Below, in pieces: positions 1 to 5,321 of a DNA stretch of 6,869 bases. Location of the stretch: positions 1-6,869 of the forward strand of contig JAHZHM010000117.1 of NCBI GenBank assembly GCA_019420265.1. The letters run 5' to 3'. Position numbers and translations under genes: made by a program. The number at the start of each line of letters is the position of its first letter. The stretch's first letter is position 1. Under the pieces are notes generated by a model that made no database searches, had not been told where the DNA came from, and saw nothing but the letters and a program-made list of their open reading frames with translations. This DNA comes from Clostridiales bacterium (GTDB lineage: Bacteria > Bacillota > Clostridia > Christensenellales > Christensenellaceae).

Positions 1-977
1 TTGGCCGAAAAAATATCCTCATAATAGAGTTTCCGCTCCAGCTCTATCTGTTCGTCCACCCGAACCTGCTGTTCCTTGATCTGATCCAGCGCATCGACAG
101 TTTTGAGCAGAACTCTGCCGTAATCCTCCATATCGGCGACTTTGTTGATCTCCATGATATAGCGCACCACAGCCTCGCAGCTGGCCTTAAAATCGATGGT
201 GAATCCGATCTGCTGCTGCATGAGTTCGGCAAACGTATCACAGACCAGCTTCGCCAAAAACCGCTCAACCTGCCGCGCCGTCCCCTCTTTTTCAAACTCG
301 GAAATCTCCCGCTCCTCTGTGCGCTGGAAGCGGTTATACAGCACGAAAAGCTGCCCGTCGATCATGTTCAGGCTCTTTTTAATGGAAACCATCAGATCCG
401 TCACAAGCCCATCCGCCAGCAAATAAGCGTTGTTTTTATAGACGATTTTATGCTCAATCTCTCCCCAGAAGGTGTTGACCAGCGCTTTGATCTGAAGCTC
501 AAAATGCAGATTTTCCTTGCCTAAAAGGTATAGCCCGTCAATTTTATAGATATCAAAGCCGTTCTTTTGCTTTTGGGGCTGTTCATCATCCAGTTTGAGG
601 CGCACTTTTGGCATGGAAGCACAATAATAATACTCCTCGTCCTCCGTTTGGTTGAAGAGCTTTTTCAAAAGCTCATAGACGACTTCTTCATCGTCGATAA
701 ATTTGCACTCAATGCGGAAACCGATGATATCCTGAAAGCGCGCCAGAAGTTCTTCCGGCGTGTCGTATTTATCCGTATAACCATTGCGGATGAGCTTCTC
801 GCGCATGCTTTTCTCGCTTTTGATGCGATAGACCATGCTCAGCGCATAATCGCTGCCTGCCAGGAGCTCCCCTTCGAAAAATTCTTTGACTTCCTCCGCG
901 ATGAGCTTATAGACATCCTTCTTCTTGCGGTAAAGCTCAAGCACAGAGTCGATATATTCAAAAATCTCTAAATCCAT
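1..977 (-). CDS. RelA/SpoT nucleotidyltransferase-domain protein (putative (p)ppGpp synthetase), C-terminus beyond window
   Basis: Translating the minus strand from the ATG at 977-975 gives 325 codons with no stop before the window edge, so the 3' end is missing. GGGGAG lies 10 bases upstream of the ATG. Residues about 45-181 match the RelA/SpoT synthetase fold: YRIKSEKSMREKL (50-62), FQDIIGFRI (81-89, with the metal-site Asp83 and Arg88), and FELQIKALVNTFWGEIEHKIVYK (159-181, with the catalytic-type Glu160). The last block closely resembles the VEIQIRT..DFWASLEHKIRYK block of small alarmone synthetases. No HD hydrolase domain precedes it and no TGS domain is visible. The family transfers pyrophosphate from ATP to GDP or GTP in the cytoplasm. 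The usual GYxSLH substrate loop reads NGFDIYK (139-145), so activity or substrate may differ. Residues 184-325 are charged, probably helical, and unrecognised. Confidence is high for the fold and moderate for the activity. Confidence 0.85.
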   Translation of the reverse strand, partial: MDLEIFEYIDSVLELYRKKKDVYKLIAEEVKEFFEGELLAGSDYALSMVYRIKSEKSMREKLIRNGYTDKYDTPEELLARFQDIIGFRIECKFIDDEEVVYELLKKLFNQTEDEEYYYCASMPKVRLKLDDEQPQKQKNGFDIYKIDGLYLLGKENLHFELQIKALVNTFWGEIEHKIVYKNNAYLLADGLVTDLMVSIKKSLNMIDGQLFVLYNRFQRTEEREISEFEKEGTARQVERFLAKLVCDTFAELMQQQIGFTIDFKASCEAVVRYIMEINKVADMEDYGRVLLKTVDALDQIKEQQVRVDEQIELERKLYYEDIFSA

Positions 978-1009
978 AGAGCTGTCTCTCCCCGTTCTCT
1001 CTTGTCTCT

Positions 1010-1039
1010 ATTATATACTGCTTTTTACAGCTTTGTAAA
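1010..1039 (-). promoter_or_regulatory. Sigma-A type promoter of the RelA/SpoT-domain gene with overlapping inverted repeat
   Basis: On the minus strand the -35 TTTACA (1039-1034) and a perfect -10 TATAAT (1015-1010) are separated by 18 bases, about 33 bases upstream of the ATG. The -35 hexamer is one arm of a 16-bp inverted repeat, TTTACA-AAGC-TGTAAA (1024-1039). This could be an operator, although no specific regulator can be named. The promoter call is strong on sequence; the operator idea is inference. Confidence 0.7.
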
Positions 1040-1267
1040 CGGCGCCGCCCTTCTGCTGGCATGCAGAAAAACCACAAAAATGCGCGAAATGCCGCGCCGT
1101 CCTTTGCAATAGGCCAGAGAAAGCCGCTCCCTCTCGCGCTTTTCTGCGCGCCCGCTGCGAATTGTATCCGCTTTGTTAAATATATGAAAAGAAATATTGC
1201 GCCAAACCTCTGGGCTCGTTTTCACCGCTTTTGAGCGTGTGCGGCCTCTCTTTGCTTGCTCCAAAAT
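1040..1267. other. Intergenic stretch without a supported gene
   Basis: About 230 bases between the RelA/SpoT promoter and the LysM gene terminator. Short open frames here lack ribosome sites and family resemblance. Two items are visible. One is a hairpin-forming repeat TTCTGC-TGGCAT-GCAGAA (1051-1068). The other is a weaker minus-strand promoter-like pair, TTTTCA and TACAAT with an 18-base spacer, around 1153-1182, which would give the RelA/SpoT gene a second, longer leader or drive a small RNA. Neither is proven. Confidence 0.4.
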
Positions 1268-1299
1268 AAAAAATCGGCAGCTTTGGGCTACCGATTTTT
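1268..1299 (-). terminator. Intrinsic terminator overlapping the 3' end of the LysM gene
   Basis: On the minus strand AAAAATCGG (1299-1291) pairs with CCGATTTTT (1277-1269). A T-G wobble and an inner AGC/GCT pair extend this to a 13-bp stem with a CCAAA loop, followed by a run of six T. The last three sense codons (AAA AAT CGG) and the TAG stop at 1290-1288 form the 5' arm of the stem. Confidence 0.85.
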
Positions 1300-1959
1300 C
1301 TGCACACCGCGCTGTTCTTTTTTTTGGGGCAACACAATCCGCATCCCCTTTGCAAAATCCTGCGGGCGCAAATTGGGGTTTGCCCGCAGCAGTTCGGCTG
1401 GTGAAAAGCCGGTTTTCTCGCATAGGGAGAGCAGCGTCTCCCCGGCCTTCAAGGTGTAGACCCCATCTGCATCCGATGTCGGCATATATTCCATCACGAC
1501 GATCTCCTGCCCCTCGCGCAGCGAAAAAATATCCAGGCCCGGGTTCAATTTGCGCAGCGCCGGCACGCTCATCTCAAATTTGCGCAGAATATCCCATAGA
1601 TGATCCGTGCCGCAGACGCGGTAGGTGCGCGTTGGGCGTTCACGTTCCGGCAAAATGACCGTCTGCCCAGGCAATGCTCGCCCCGGCACCAACCCCGGGT
1701 TCACCGCCAGAACATCCTCCGCCGTGCTTCCAATGCCGACAGCCAGATGAAACAGCCCCTCGCCCTCTTTTAGGGTATGGAATGCGCCGTTGGGGCATTC
1801 CGCAATCGGGATTTTCAGCTCAATCCCCGGGCGCACCTGCCGGATTTTCGGATTCATCGCGCGCAAAACCACTTCGCTCATCTGAAACTCTTCCGCTATT
1901 TCTACAAAGCTTTTCTCGCTTTGCACTTTATAAAGAAAGCTATATTCCTGTCCCGCCAT
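1288..1959 (-). CDS. Protein of four LysM repeats, no signal peptide
   Basis: A 223-residue protein made almost entirely of four LysM modules, at about residues 10-51, 60-104, 112-156 and 167-211. Each ends in the typical pattern of an Asn-Pro turn followed by a glycine and a hydrophobic I-x-I/L-P strand: NPKIRQVRPG...LKIP, NPGLVPGRALPGQ...ILP, NPGLDIFSLREGQ, NPNLRPQDFAKGM...VLP. LysM domains bind N-acetylglucosamine-containing glycans such as peptidoglycan. There is no hydrophobic signal peptide, catalytic domain or membrane segment; the chain begins MAGQEYSFLYKV and goes straight into the first repeat. The ATG at 1959 has GAGGAA five bases upstream. In spore-formers, LysM proteins without a signal peptide can be assembled on the spore from the mother cell, which is one possible role here (inference). 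The gene is monocistronic, divergent from the tRNA, and ends inside its own terminator. Confidence in the domains is high; the cellular role is unknown. Confidence 0.9.
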   Translation of the reverse strand: MAGQEYSFLYKVQSEKSFVEIAEEFQMSEVVLRAMNPKIRQVRPGIELKIPIAECPNGAFHTLKEGEGLFHLAVGIGSTAEDVLAVNPGLVPGRALPGQTVILPERERPTRTYRVCGTDHLWDILRKFEMSVPALRKLNPGLDIFSLREGQEIVVMEYMPTSDADGVYTLKAGETLLSLCEKTGFSPAELLRANPNLRPQDFAKGMRIVLPQKKEQRGVQKNR

Positions 1960-2037
1960 ATCTGTTCCTCGTCTTCCAATTTATATACCGATATCTATAT
2001 GCACGCCGCGCACATTTGATGTTATTTTTTTCTCCGC

Positions 2038-2067
2038 TTGACACCAATTCTTTGCAAGTGTTAATAT
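2038..2067 (+). promoter_or_regulatory. Probable promoter of the tRNA-Arg gene
   Basis: A consensus -35 TTGACA (2038-2043) is followed after 18 bases by TAATAT (2062-2067), a moderate -10. Transcription would start near 2074, leaving about 55 bases of 5' leader to be trimmed by RNase P before the mature tRNA at 2128. Confidence 0.55.
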
Positions 2068-2127
2068 GAATATGCTTATTTTGGCCGATTTGCCGCAAAA
2101 TATTTAGGGCAAAGCAAAATAATATAG

Positions 2128-2204
2128 GCACCTGTAGCTCAGCAGGATAGAGCGTCCGCCTCCTAAGCGGAAGGCCGTGGGTTCGAATCCCGACAGGTGC
2201 GCCA
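2128..2204 (+). tRNA. tRNA-Arg (anticodon CCT)
   Basis: The 77-base gene folds as a cloverleaf. The acceptor stem GCACCTG/CAGGTGC is seven perfect pairs with discriminator G and an encoded CCA. The D-stem is GCTC/GAGC and the anticodon stem TCCGC/GCGGA. The anticodon loop is CTCCTAA, with anticodon CCT at 2162-2164. The variable loop is AGGCC and the T-loop TTCGAAT. It decodes AGG, a minor arginine codon. The T-stem GTGGG/CCCGA has three G-C pairs, one G-T wobble and a G-A mismatch at its base. It is a single tRNA with its own promoter and terminators; I saw no integrase or duplicated 3' end nearby. Confidence 0.96.
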
Positions 2205-2223
2205 GCAGCACGGCGCTGCGCCC

Positions 2224-2259
2224 ATATCGTTGCCCATTTTTTGGGCGGCGATATTTTTT
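2224..2259 (+). terminator. Intrinsic terminator 1 after tRNA-Arg
   Basis: ATATCGTTGCCC (2224-2235) pairs with GGGCGGCGATAT (2243-2254), a 12-bp stem with two G-T pairs and a short T-rich loop, followed by a T run. It lies about 20 bases after the CCA end. A small GCAGC/GCTGC hairpin (2205-2219) sits between them. Confidence 0.8.
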
Positions 2260-2272
2260 ATCACTATAAGCC

Positions 2273-2309
2273 AAACCCGAGCAAGGCATGCTTTGCTCGG
2301 GTTTTTTTT
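2273..2309 (+). terminator. Intrinsic terminator 2 (tandem) before tspO
   Basis: AAACCCGAGCAA (2273-2284) pairs perfectly with TTGCTCGGGTTT (2293-2304), a 12-bp stem with an eight-base loop, and the T run extends to 2309. It is a strong plus-strand terminator 13 bases after the first, so the pair should insulate tspO from tRNA transcription. With no gene between them, an attenuator role is possible but unsupported. Confidence 0.85.
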
Positions 2310-2312
2310 GCC

Positions 2313-2418
2313 AAAAACACCTGCATCCCTCACAAATGCAGCTGAGATTCTGCATATTTGGGCGATACCTGGAATATCTGGGCACCTTGCCGCACATAAT
2401 GATACCTAAGCGAGGTGA
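2313..2418 (+). promoter_or_regulatory. tspO upstream region with repeated anti-Shine-Dalgarno segments
   Basis: The ribosome site GAGGTGA (2412-2418) can pair with ACCT segments at 2319-2322, 2367-2370, 2384-2387 and 2404-2407. The last forms a local hairpin TACCT-AAGCG-AGGTG. The first extends to CACCT plus an A/T stretch opposite the T-run after the ribosome site. A separate hairpin ATGCAG/CTGCAT (2336-2355) has loop CTGAGATT. GATACCT occurs twice (2364-2370 and 2401-2407). A possible -10 CATAAT lies at 2395-2400 without a good -35, so the transcription start, and hence how much of this is leader RNA, is unknown. Confidence 0.35.
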
Positions 2419-2423
2419 TTTTT

Positions 2424-2885
2424 TTGAAAATTCAGTGGAAAAAATTGATTTTATGCATTGCAATCCCGCTTGCGGTGGGCGGCATATCTGCGCTGCTTAC
2501 GAGCAGCGGAATGGAAACTTTTCAGGCGCTCAATAAGCCGCCGCTTTCCCCGCCCGGCTGGCTTTTTCCCGTTGTCTGGACGCTTCTATACATCCTGATG
2601 GGCATTGCCTCTTATCTTGTCCTCACATCCGGAAAGCCAAGCCGCTCTGCCCTAACTTTCTATGGGCTCCAGCTTCTCTTTAACTTCTTTTGGTCCATCA
2701 TTTTCTTCAATCTGGAGCGCTATCTATTTGCCTTTGTTTGGCTCATCGCCCTTTGGATTCTCATTTTTATCACGACTGTTTTGTTCTATAAAATTTCCAA
2801 ACCCGCGGGCTACCTCATGATTCCCTATTTGCTGTGGGTTGCTTTCGCCGGGTATCTGAATCTTTTCATCTATTTGCTCAACTAA
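2424..2885 (+). CDS. tspO: TspO/MBR family membrane protein
   Basis: A 153-residue five-helix membrane protein, with helices at about 8-27, 44-66, 78-96, 100-121 and 130-152. It carries the family signatures LNKPPLSPPGWLFPVVWTLLY (36-56), MGIASYLV (59-66), LQLLFNFFWSIIFF (82-95) and PYLLWVAFAGYLN (134-146). The length matches bacterial TspO. The family binds porphyrins and other tetrapyrroles or cholesterol-like ligands in the membrane and is linked to stress and tetrapyrrole handling; the in vivo role in Firmicutes is not settled. I chose the TTG at 2424 because GAGGTGA ends five bases before it. A longer reading from the in-frame GTG at 2415 would start inside that ribosome site and is unlikely. 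The gene is monocistronic, insulated by a double terminator upstream and followed at once by a terminator. No functional partner is adjacent. Confidence is high for the family. Confidence 0.93.
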   Translation: MKIQWKKLILCIAIPLAVGGISALLTSSGMETFQALNKPPLSPPGWLFPVVWTLLYILMGIASYLVLTSGKPSRSALTFYGLQLLFNFFWSIIFFNLERYLFAFVWLIALWILIFITTVLFYKISKPAGYLMIPYLLWVAFAGYLNLFIYLLN

Positions 2886-2921
2886 TCAAAAAGCGGGCTT
2901 GAAAATAAGCCCGCTTTTTGA
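2886..2921. terminator. Bidirectional terminator shared by tspO and ogt
   Basis: TCAAAAAGCGGGCTT (2886-2900) pairs perfectly with its complement at 2907-2921: a 15-bp stem with a six-base loop. A5 and T5 flanks give a U-tract on either strand. It begins one base after the tspO stop and lies 55 bases past the ogt stop on the other strand, so it serves both convergent units. Confidence 0.92.
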
Positions 2922-2975
2922 TTTCAGCATAGATAAAAACTACAGGAGATTCTTACTCCATCAGCTGTGCCTTTC

Positions 2976-3515
2976 TCATAGCGCCGTTCCCTTTTGGGGA
3001 ATGGTGAATTTTCCTGTGTCGACGCCCTCCAAAGTGAGCAGAGCAATTTTCTTCTGCAAACCGCCGGCATATCCCGTCAGGCTGCCGTTTGTCCCGACAA
3101 CCCGATGGCAGGGAATGATAATTGAGATTGGGTTATGGCCTACCGCGCCGCCCACCGCCTGCGCCGACATTCTCTCCAGCCCGCGGCTGGCGGCAATTTT
3201 TCTTGAAATCTCTCCGTAAGTCATCACACTTCCGTATGGAATTTCACAAAGGATGTCCCAAACCGCTTTGCGGAATGCGCTGCCCATAGGCGCCAGCCTA
3301 AGCTGCGCAATCTCCGGCTTTTCTCCCCCAAAATAGCAGTCTAGCCACCGCCCAGCCTGCTTTAGCATGGCCGAGTTGGGGTTCTCCTTCATTTCTTCCT
3401 TCAAAGAGCCCAGAAAGTATTTCTGCCCTTCCATCCAAACGCCAACCAGCGCGCCTTCCTTTTCCGCAAGCAAAAGGCCGCCGATTGGGGAATCGTATCG
3501 CATGGTATATACCAT
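2976..3515 (-). CDS. ogt: Methylated-DNA--protein-cysteine S-methyltransferase
   Basis: A 179-residue O6-alkylguanine-DNA alkyltransferase, which irreversibly transfers the alkyl group from O6-methylguanine (or O4-methylthymine) to its own cysteine. Residues 1-75 form the small N-terminal domain. The DNA-binding and active-site domain follows from about 79: FRKAVWDIL...IPYGSVMTYGEI (81-103), SAQAVGGAVGHNP (117-129), and the active-site motif IIPCHRV (133-139) with nucleophile Cys136, then GYAGGL (148-153). The ATG at 3515 is preceded by GGAGG at eight bases. The residue at the usual arginine-finger position (xARAVG) is Gln119. The gene lies 71 bases downstream of the AdaA-AlkA fusion on the same strand with no terminator between, so the two are probably co-transcribed. 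It supplies the activity of the C-terminal half of E. coli Ada, which the fusion lacks. Confidence is very high. Confidence 0.96.
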   Translation of the reverse strand: MVYTMRYDSPIGGLLLAEKEGALVGVWMEGQKYFLGSLKEEMKENPNSAMLKQAGRWLDCYFGGEKPEIAQLRLAPMGSAFRKAVWDILCEIPYGSVMTYGEISRKIAASRGLERMSAQAVGGAVGHNPISIIIPCHRVVGTNGSLTGYAGGLQKKIALLTLEGVDTGKFTIPQKGTAL

Positions 3516-3586
3516 CGCATCTGCCTCCGTTTTTTTATTTTTCCAAGCGGCTTATCCCATCTACTCGAATGCTTCGCCGCATCTTC

Positions 3587-5065
3587 TCATTTTGCCGCAC
3601 CTGGAGCATCCAGGTTCCATAGGCACATCATCGCATAGCTGCGCCAGGGGCGCCATTGTCTGGAGAGCTCCAATCGCTCCTTGGGCGTATATTCCGGCAG
3701 CGCATGTTTCACGCCAATATCCGTCTCTAAAAAGGCATCTGGCCAGCCCATGGTCCGCATGGCAAGATATTTGGCTGTCCAGCCGCCAATTCCCTTTATC
3801 TGCATGAGCTTTGCCATCTCCTGCTCCGGATCCGCATAAGCGCCCAACGCAATATCGCCGCTTTCCAGCGCCTGCGCCAAAGCCAAAATGCACCGGGATC
3901 TCGCGGCAATCACCCCCAGCGTGCCCAATCGCTCTTCAATTTCATCCTTTAGCGCGAGGATATCCTCTGCCTCTGCAAAAAGATGCGTCAGGCCGTCTAT
4001 GCCAGTCTCAATAGGTGTACCATAGGCCAGAGCAATTTTCCCCGCCAGGGTACTCGCCGCTTTCACCGTGATTTGCTGGCCTAAAACAGCCCGTACAGCC
4101 ATTTCAAACGGTTGGAAGCATCCAGGGACGCGCAGCCCTAAAACACAGGCGCCTGGGCAAATCTGGTTGATTGTTTGCAGTTTTTCATAAATCACATTCG
4201 GCTCTGCACAGAGATCAAACAGCGCACGCACCCGCGCCAAAACTTGCGACAAGACCGGAATGAGCGCATCGCTCAATGTAACAGCCACAGCGTTCTTTTT
4301 GGGGCAGCTTTGCACGCGAATCCATCCGCAATACTTTTTCCCATCGCGGCCTTTCAACCGAACGGTGCGCAGATATGCGCCTTCTAGGACCATCTCCACC
4401 CCGGGGATTGCGCGCTTTGCAAGAAACTCTAGCATCTTCTCCCACTCGTAAGGAGGGTGATAGCCCAGCGCTACGGTAATCCCATGCGCCTGCTTTGCCC
4501 CGCCAGCAGCATTTTTCCGCAGCGCCGTCGGCGACAAGTGATATCGCCGCTGAAACAAATCGTTGAGCCGGCGCAAACTCCCAAATCCCGCTGCCATGGC
4601 CACATCCAGCACGGATAACCCCGTATCCGTCAGCAAATTCTTCGCGAGCAACAGCCGGCAAGTCTGTAAATACTGTATGGGCGAAACGTGATACTCCGCA
4701 AAAAAGACACGCCGCAAATGCCGGTCTGTGCATCCCAGTTTTTGTGCGATTTCCGTTACGCTCTGCCCATCGCCGCAATGCTCCGACATCAGCTGCGCGG
4801 CCTTTTGGGCAAGCGATGAAGAGGCATCGATGATGGCATTGCCCGGCGCAAGTTCTGGGCGGCATAAGAGGCACGGGCGATACCCCGCCTGCTCCGCCTC
4901 TGCCGCAGAAGAGAAGAAAGTGCAGTTTTCCCGCTTGGGTCGTTTTGCCCGGCAAGTTGGGCGGCAATAGATCTTCGTCGAGGAAATTCCAACGAAATAG
5001 CGCCCATCAAAGCGCGTATCTTTGGCTTGAAACGCCTCGTAGAGAAAATCTTCGTTCTCTTTCAT
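3587..5065 (-). CDS. alkA: AdaA-AlkA fusion: methylphosphotriester-sensing AraC-type activator and DNA-3-methyladenine glycosylase
   Basis: A 492-residue three-part protein. Residues 1-75 are the Ada zinc domain with Cys34, Cys38, Cys65 and Cys68 (YCRPTCRAKRPKRENC...YRPCLLCRPE). Cys34 corresponds to the cysteine that takes a methyl group from methylphosphotriesters and switches Ada into an activator. Residues about 85-184 are an AraC-type double helix-turn-helix (VTEIAQKLGCTDRHLRRVF; VLDVAMAAGFGSLRRLNDLF). From about 195 to the end is AlkA: its N-terminal domain, then the HhH-GPD fold with VLGQQITVKAAS, hairpin LMQIKGIGGWTAKYLAMR (420-437) and catalytic Asp449 in FLETDIGVKHAL. It should excise N3-methyladenine and similar lesions. 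The ATG at 5065 has GGAGG eight bases upstream. The downstream ogt completes the response. The same fusion and order (alkA then ogt) is known from Mycobacterium tuberculosis. All key residues are intact. Confidence 0.96.
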   Translation of the reverse strand: MKENEDFLYEAFQAKDTRFDGRYFVGISSTKIYCRPTCRAKRPKRENCTFFSSAAEAEQAGYRPCLLCRPELAPGNAIIDASSSLAQKAAQLMSEHCGDGQSVTEIAQKLGCTDRHLRRVFFAEYHVSPIQYLQTCRLLLAKNLLTDTGLSVLDVAMAAGFGSLRRLNDLFQRRYHLSPTALRKNAAGGAKQAHGITVALGYHPPYEWEKMLEFLAKRAIPGVEMVLEGAYLRTVRLKGRDGKKYCGWIRVQSCPKKNAVAVTLSDALIPVLSQVLARVRALFDLCAEPNVIYEKLQTINQICPGACVLGLRVPGCFQPFEMAVRAVLGQQITVKAASTLAGKIALAYGTPIETGIDGLTHLFAEAEDILALKDEIEERLGTLGVIAARSRCILALAQALESGDIALGAYADPEQEMAKLMQIKGIGGWTAKYLAMRTMGWPDAFLETDIGVKHALPEYTPKERLELSRQWRPWRSYAMMCLWNLDAPGAAK

Positions 5066-5185
5066 CGCTTTCCCCTCCCCTCACCTGCCTCTATGATAGC
5101 GCTTTTTTCCTTCAAAATCACGCCATAATCGGACATCCTATTTTACTGCGCTGTCTCTTCACCCTTGGAAATCAGCATTTTTAAA

Positions 5186-5215
5186 ATTCTAACAAATTTA
5201 TTCTAAGAAAGGCAA
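5186..5215 (-). promoter_or_regulatory. Probable promoter of the adaA-alkA/ogt operon with direct repeat
   Basis: On the minus strand a -35 TTGCCT (5215-5210) and a -10 TAGAAT (5191-5186) are 18 bases apart, about 120 bases before the start codon. TTAGAAT occurs twice 14 bases apart (5206-5200 and 5192-5186), the second copy covering the -10. A weaker -10-like TATCAT lies nearer the gene (about 5092-5097), preceded by AAAAAAGCGC, which resembles the AAAGCGCA box of E. coli Ada sites. Which one is used cannot be told from sequence. Confidence 0.45.
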
Positions 5216-5237
5216 GCGCCTTGAAAATAGCATCTTA

Positions 5238-5283
5238 TAAAAAGAGCGCAGCCACCTGGGATTTCACCCAGGCAGTTGCGCCC
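5238..5283 (-). terminator. Intrinsic terminator of the surface-protein gene
   Basis: GAGCGCAGCCACCTGGG (5244-5260) and CCCAGGCAGTTGCGCCC (5267-5283) form a long hairpin with a small internal loop. On the minus strand it is followed by TTTTTAT. It lies about 40 bases past the stop. A second, smaller hairpin, ATGCTA/TAGCAT (5293-5311), sits between stop and terminator without a T run. Confidence 0.8.
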
Positions 5284-5321
5284 ATATTTTTTATGCTATT
5301 TACCTTAGCATTTCCGGCTCG

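Noticed and set aside
567..971. Plus-strand open frame of 134 codons
   Set aside because: It is an antisense shadow of the RelA/SpoT-domain gene, whose minus-strand translation has clear family motifs over the same bases.
1025..1423. Minus-strand open frame of 132 codons overlapping the LysM gene end
   Set aside because: It overlaps the LysM gene in another frame, crosses its terminator, is basic low-information sequence and has no ribosome site.
1983..2000. ATATA-CCGATATC-TATAT imperfect palindrome upstream of the LysM gene
   Set aside because: It is an AT-rich short arm pair with mismatches in the centre; too weak to call an operator, and no clear LysM promoter could be aligned with it.
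2128..2310. tRNA as an integration site for a mobile element
   Set aside because: No integrase, no repeated tRNA 3' end and no foreign-looking cargo are present downstream.
2334..2418. TPP riboswitch suggested by CTGAGA plus ATAATGATACC...GCGAGG upstream of tspO
   Set aside because: CTGAGATT lies in the loop of a hairpin formed by its own flanks, the P2/P3 stems are absent, and the second conserved half matches only loosely; no thiamine gene follows.
3516..3586. Terminator between adaA-alkA and ogt
   Set aside because: Only a five-pair GCGGC/GCCGC match with a long loop and no T run on the coding strand; the genes look co-transcribed.
4215..4967. Minus-strand open frame of 250 codons inside adaA-alkA
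   Set aside because: It is an out-of-frame shadow; the overlapping frame carries intact Ada zinc, AraC and AlkA motifs.
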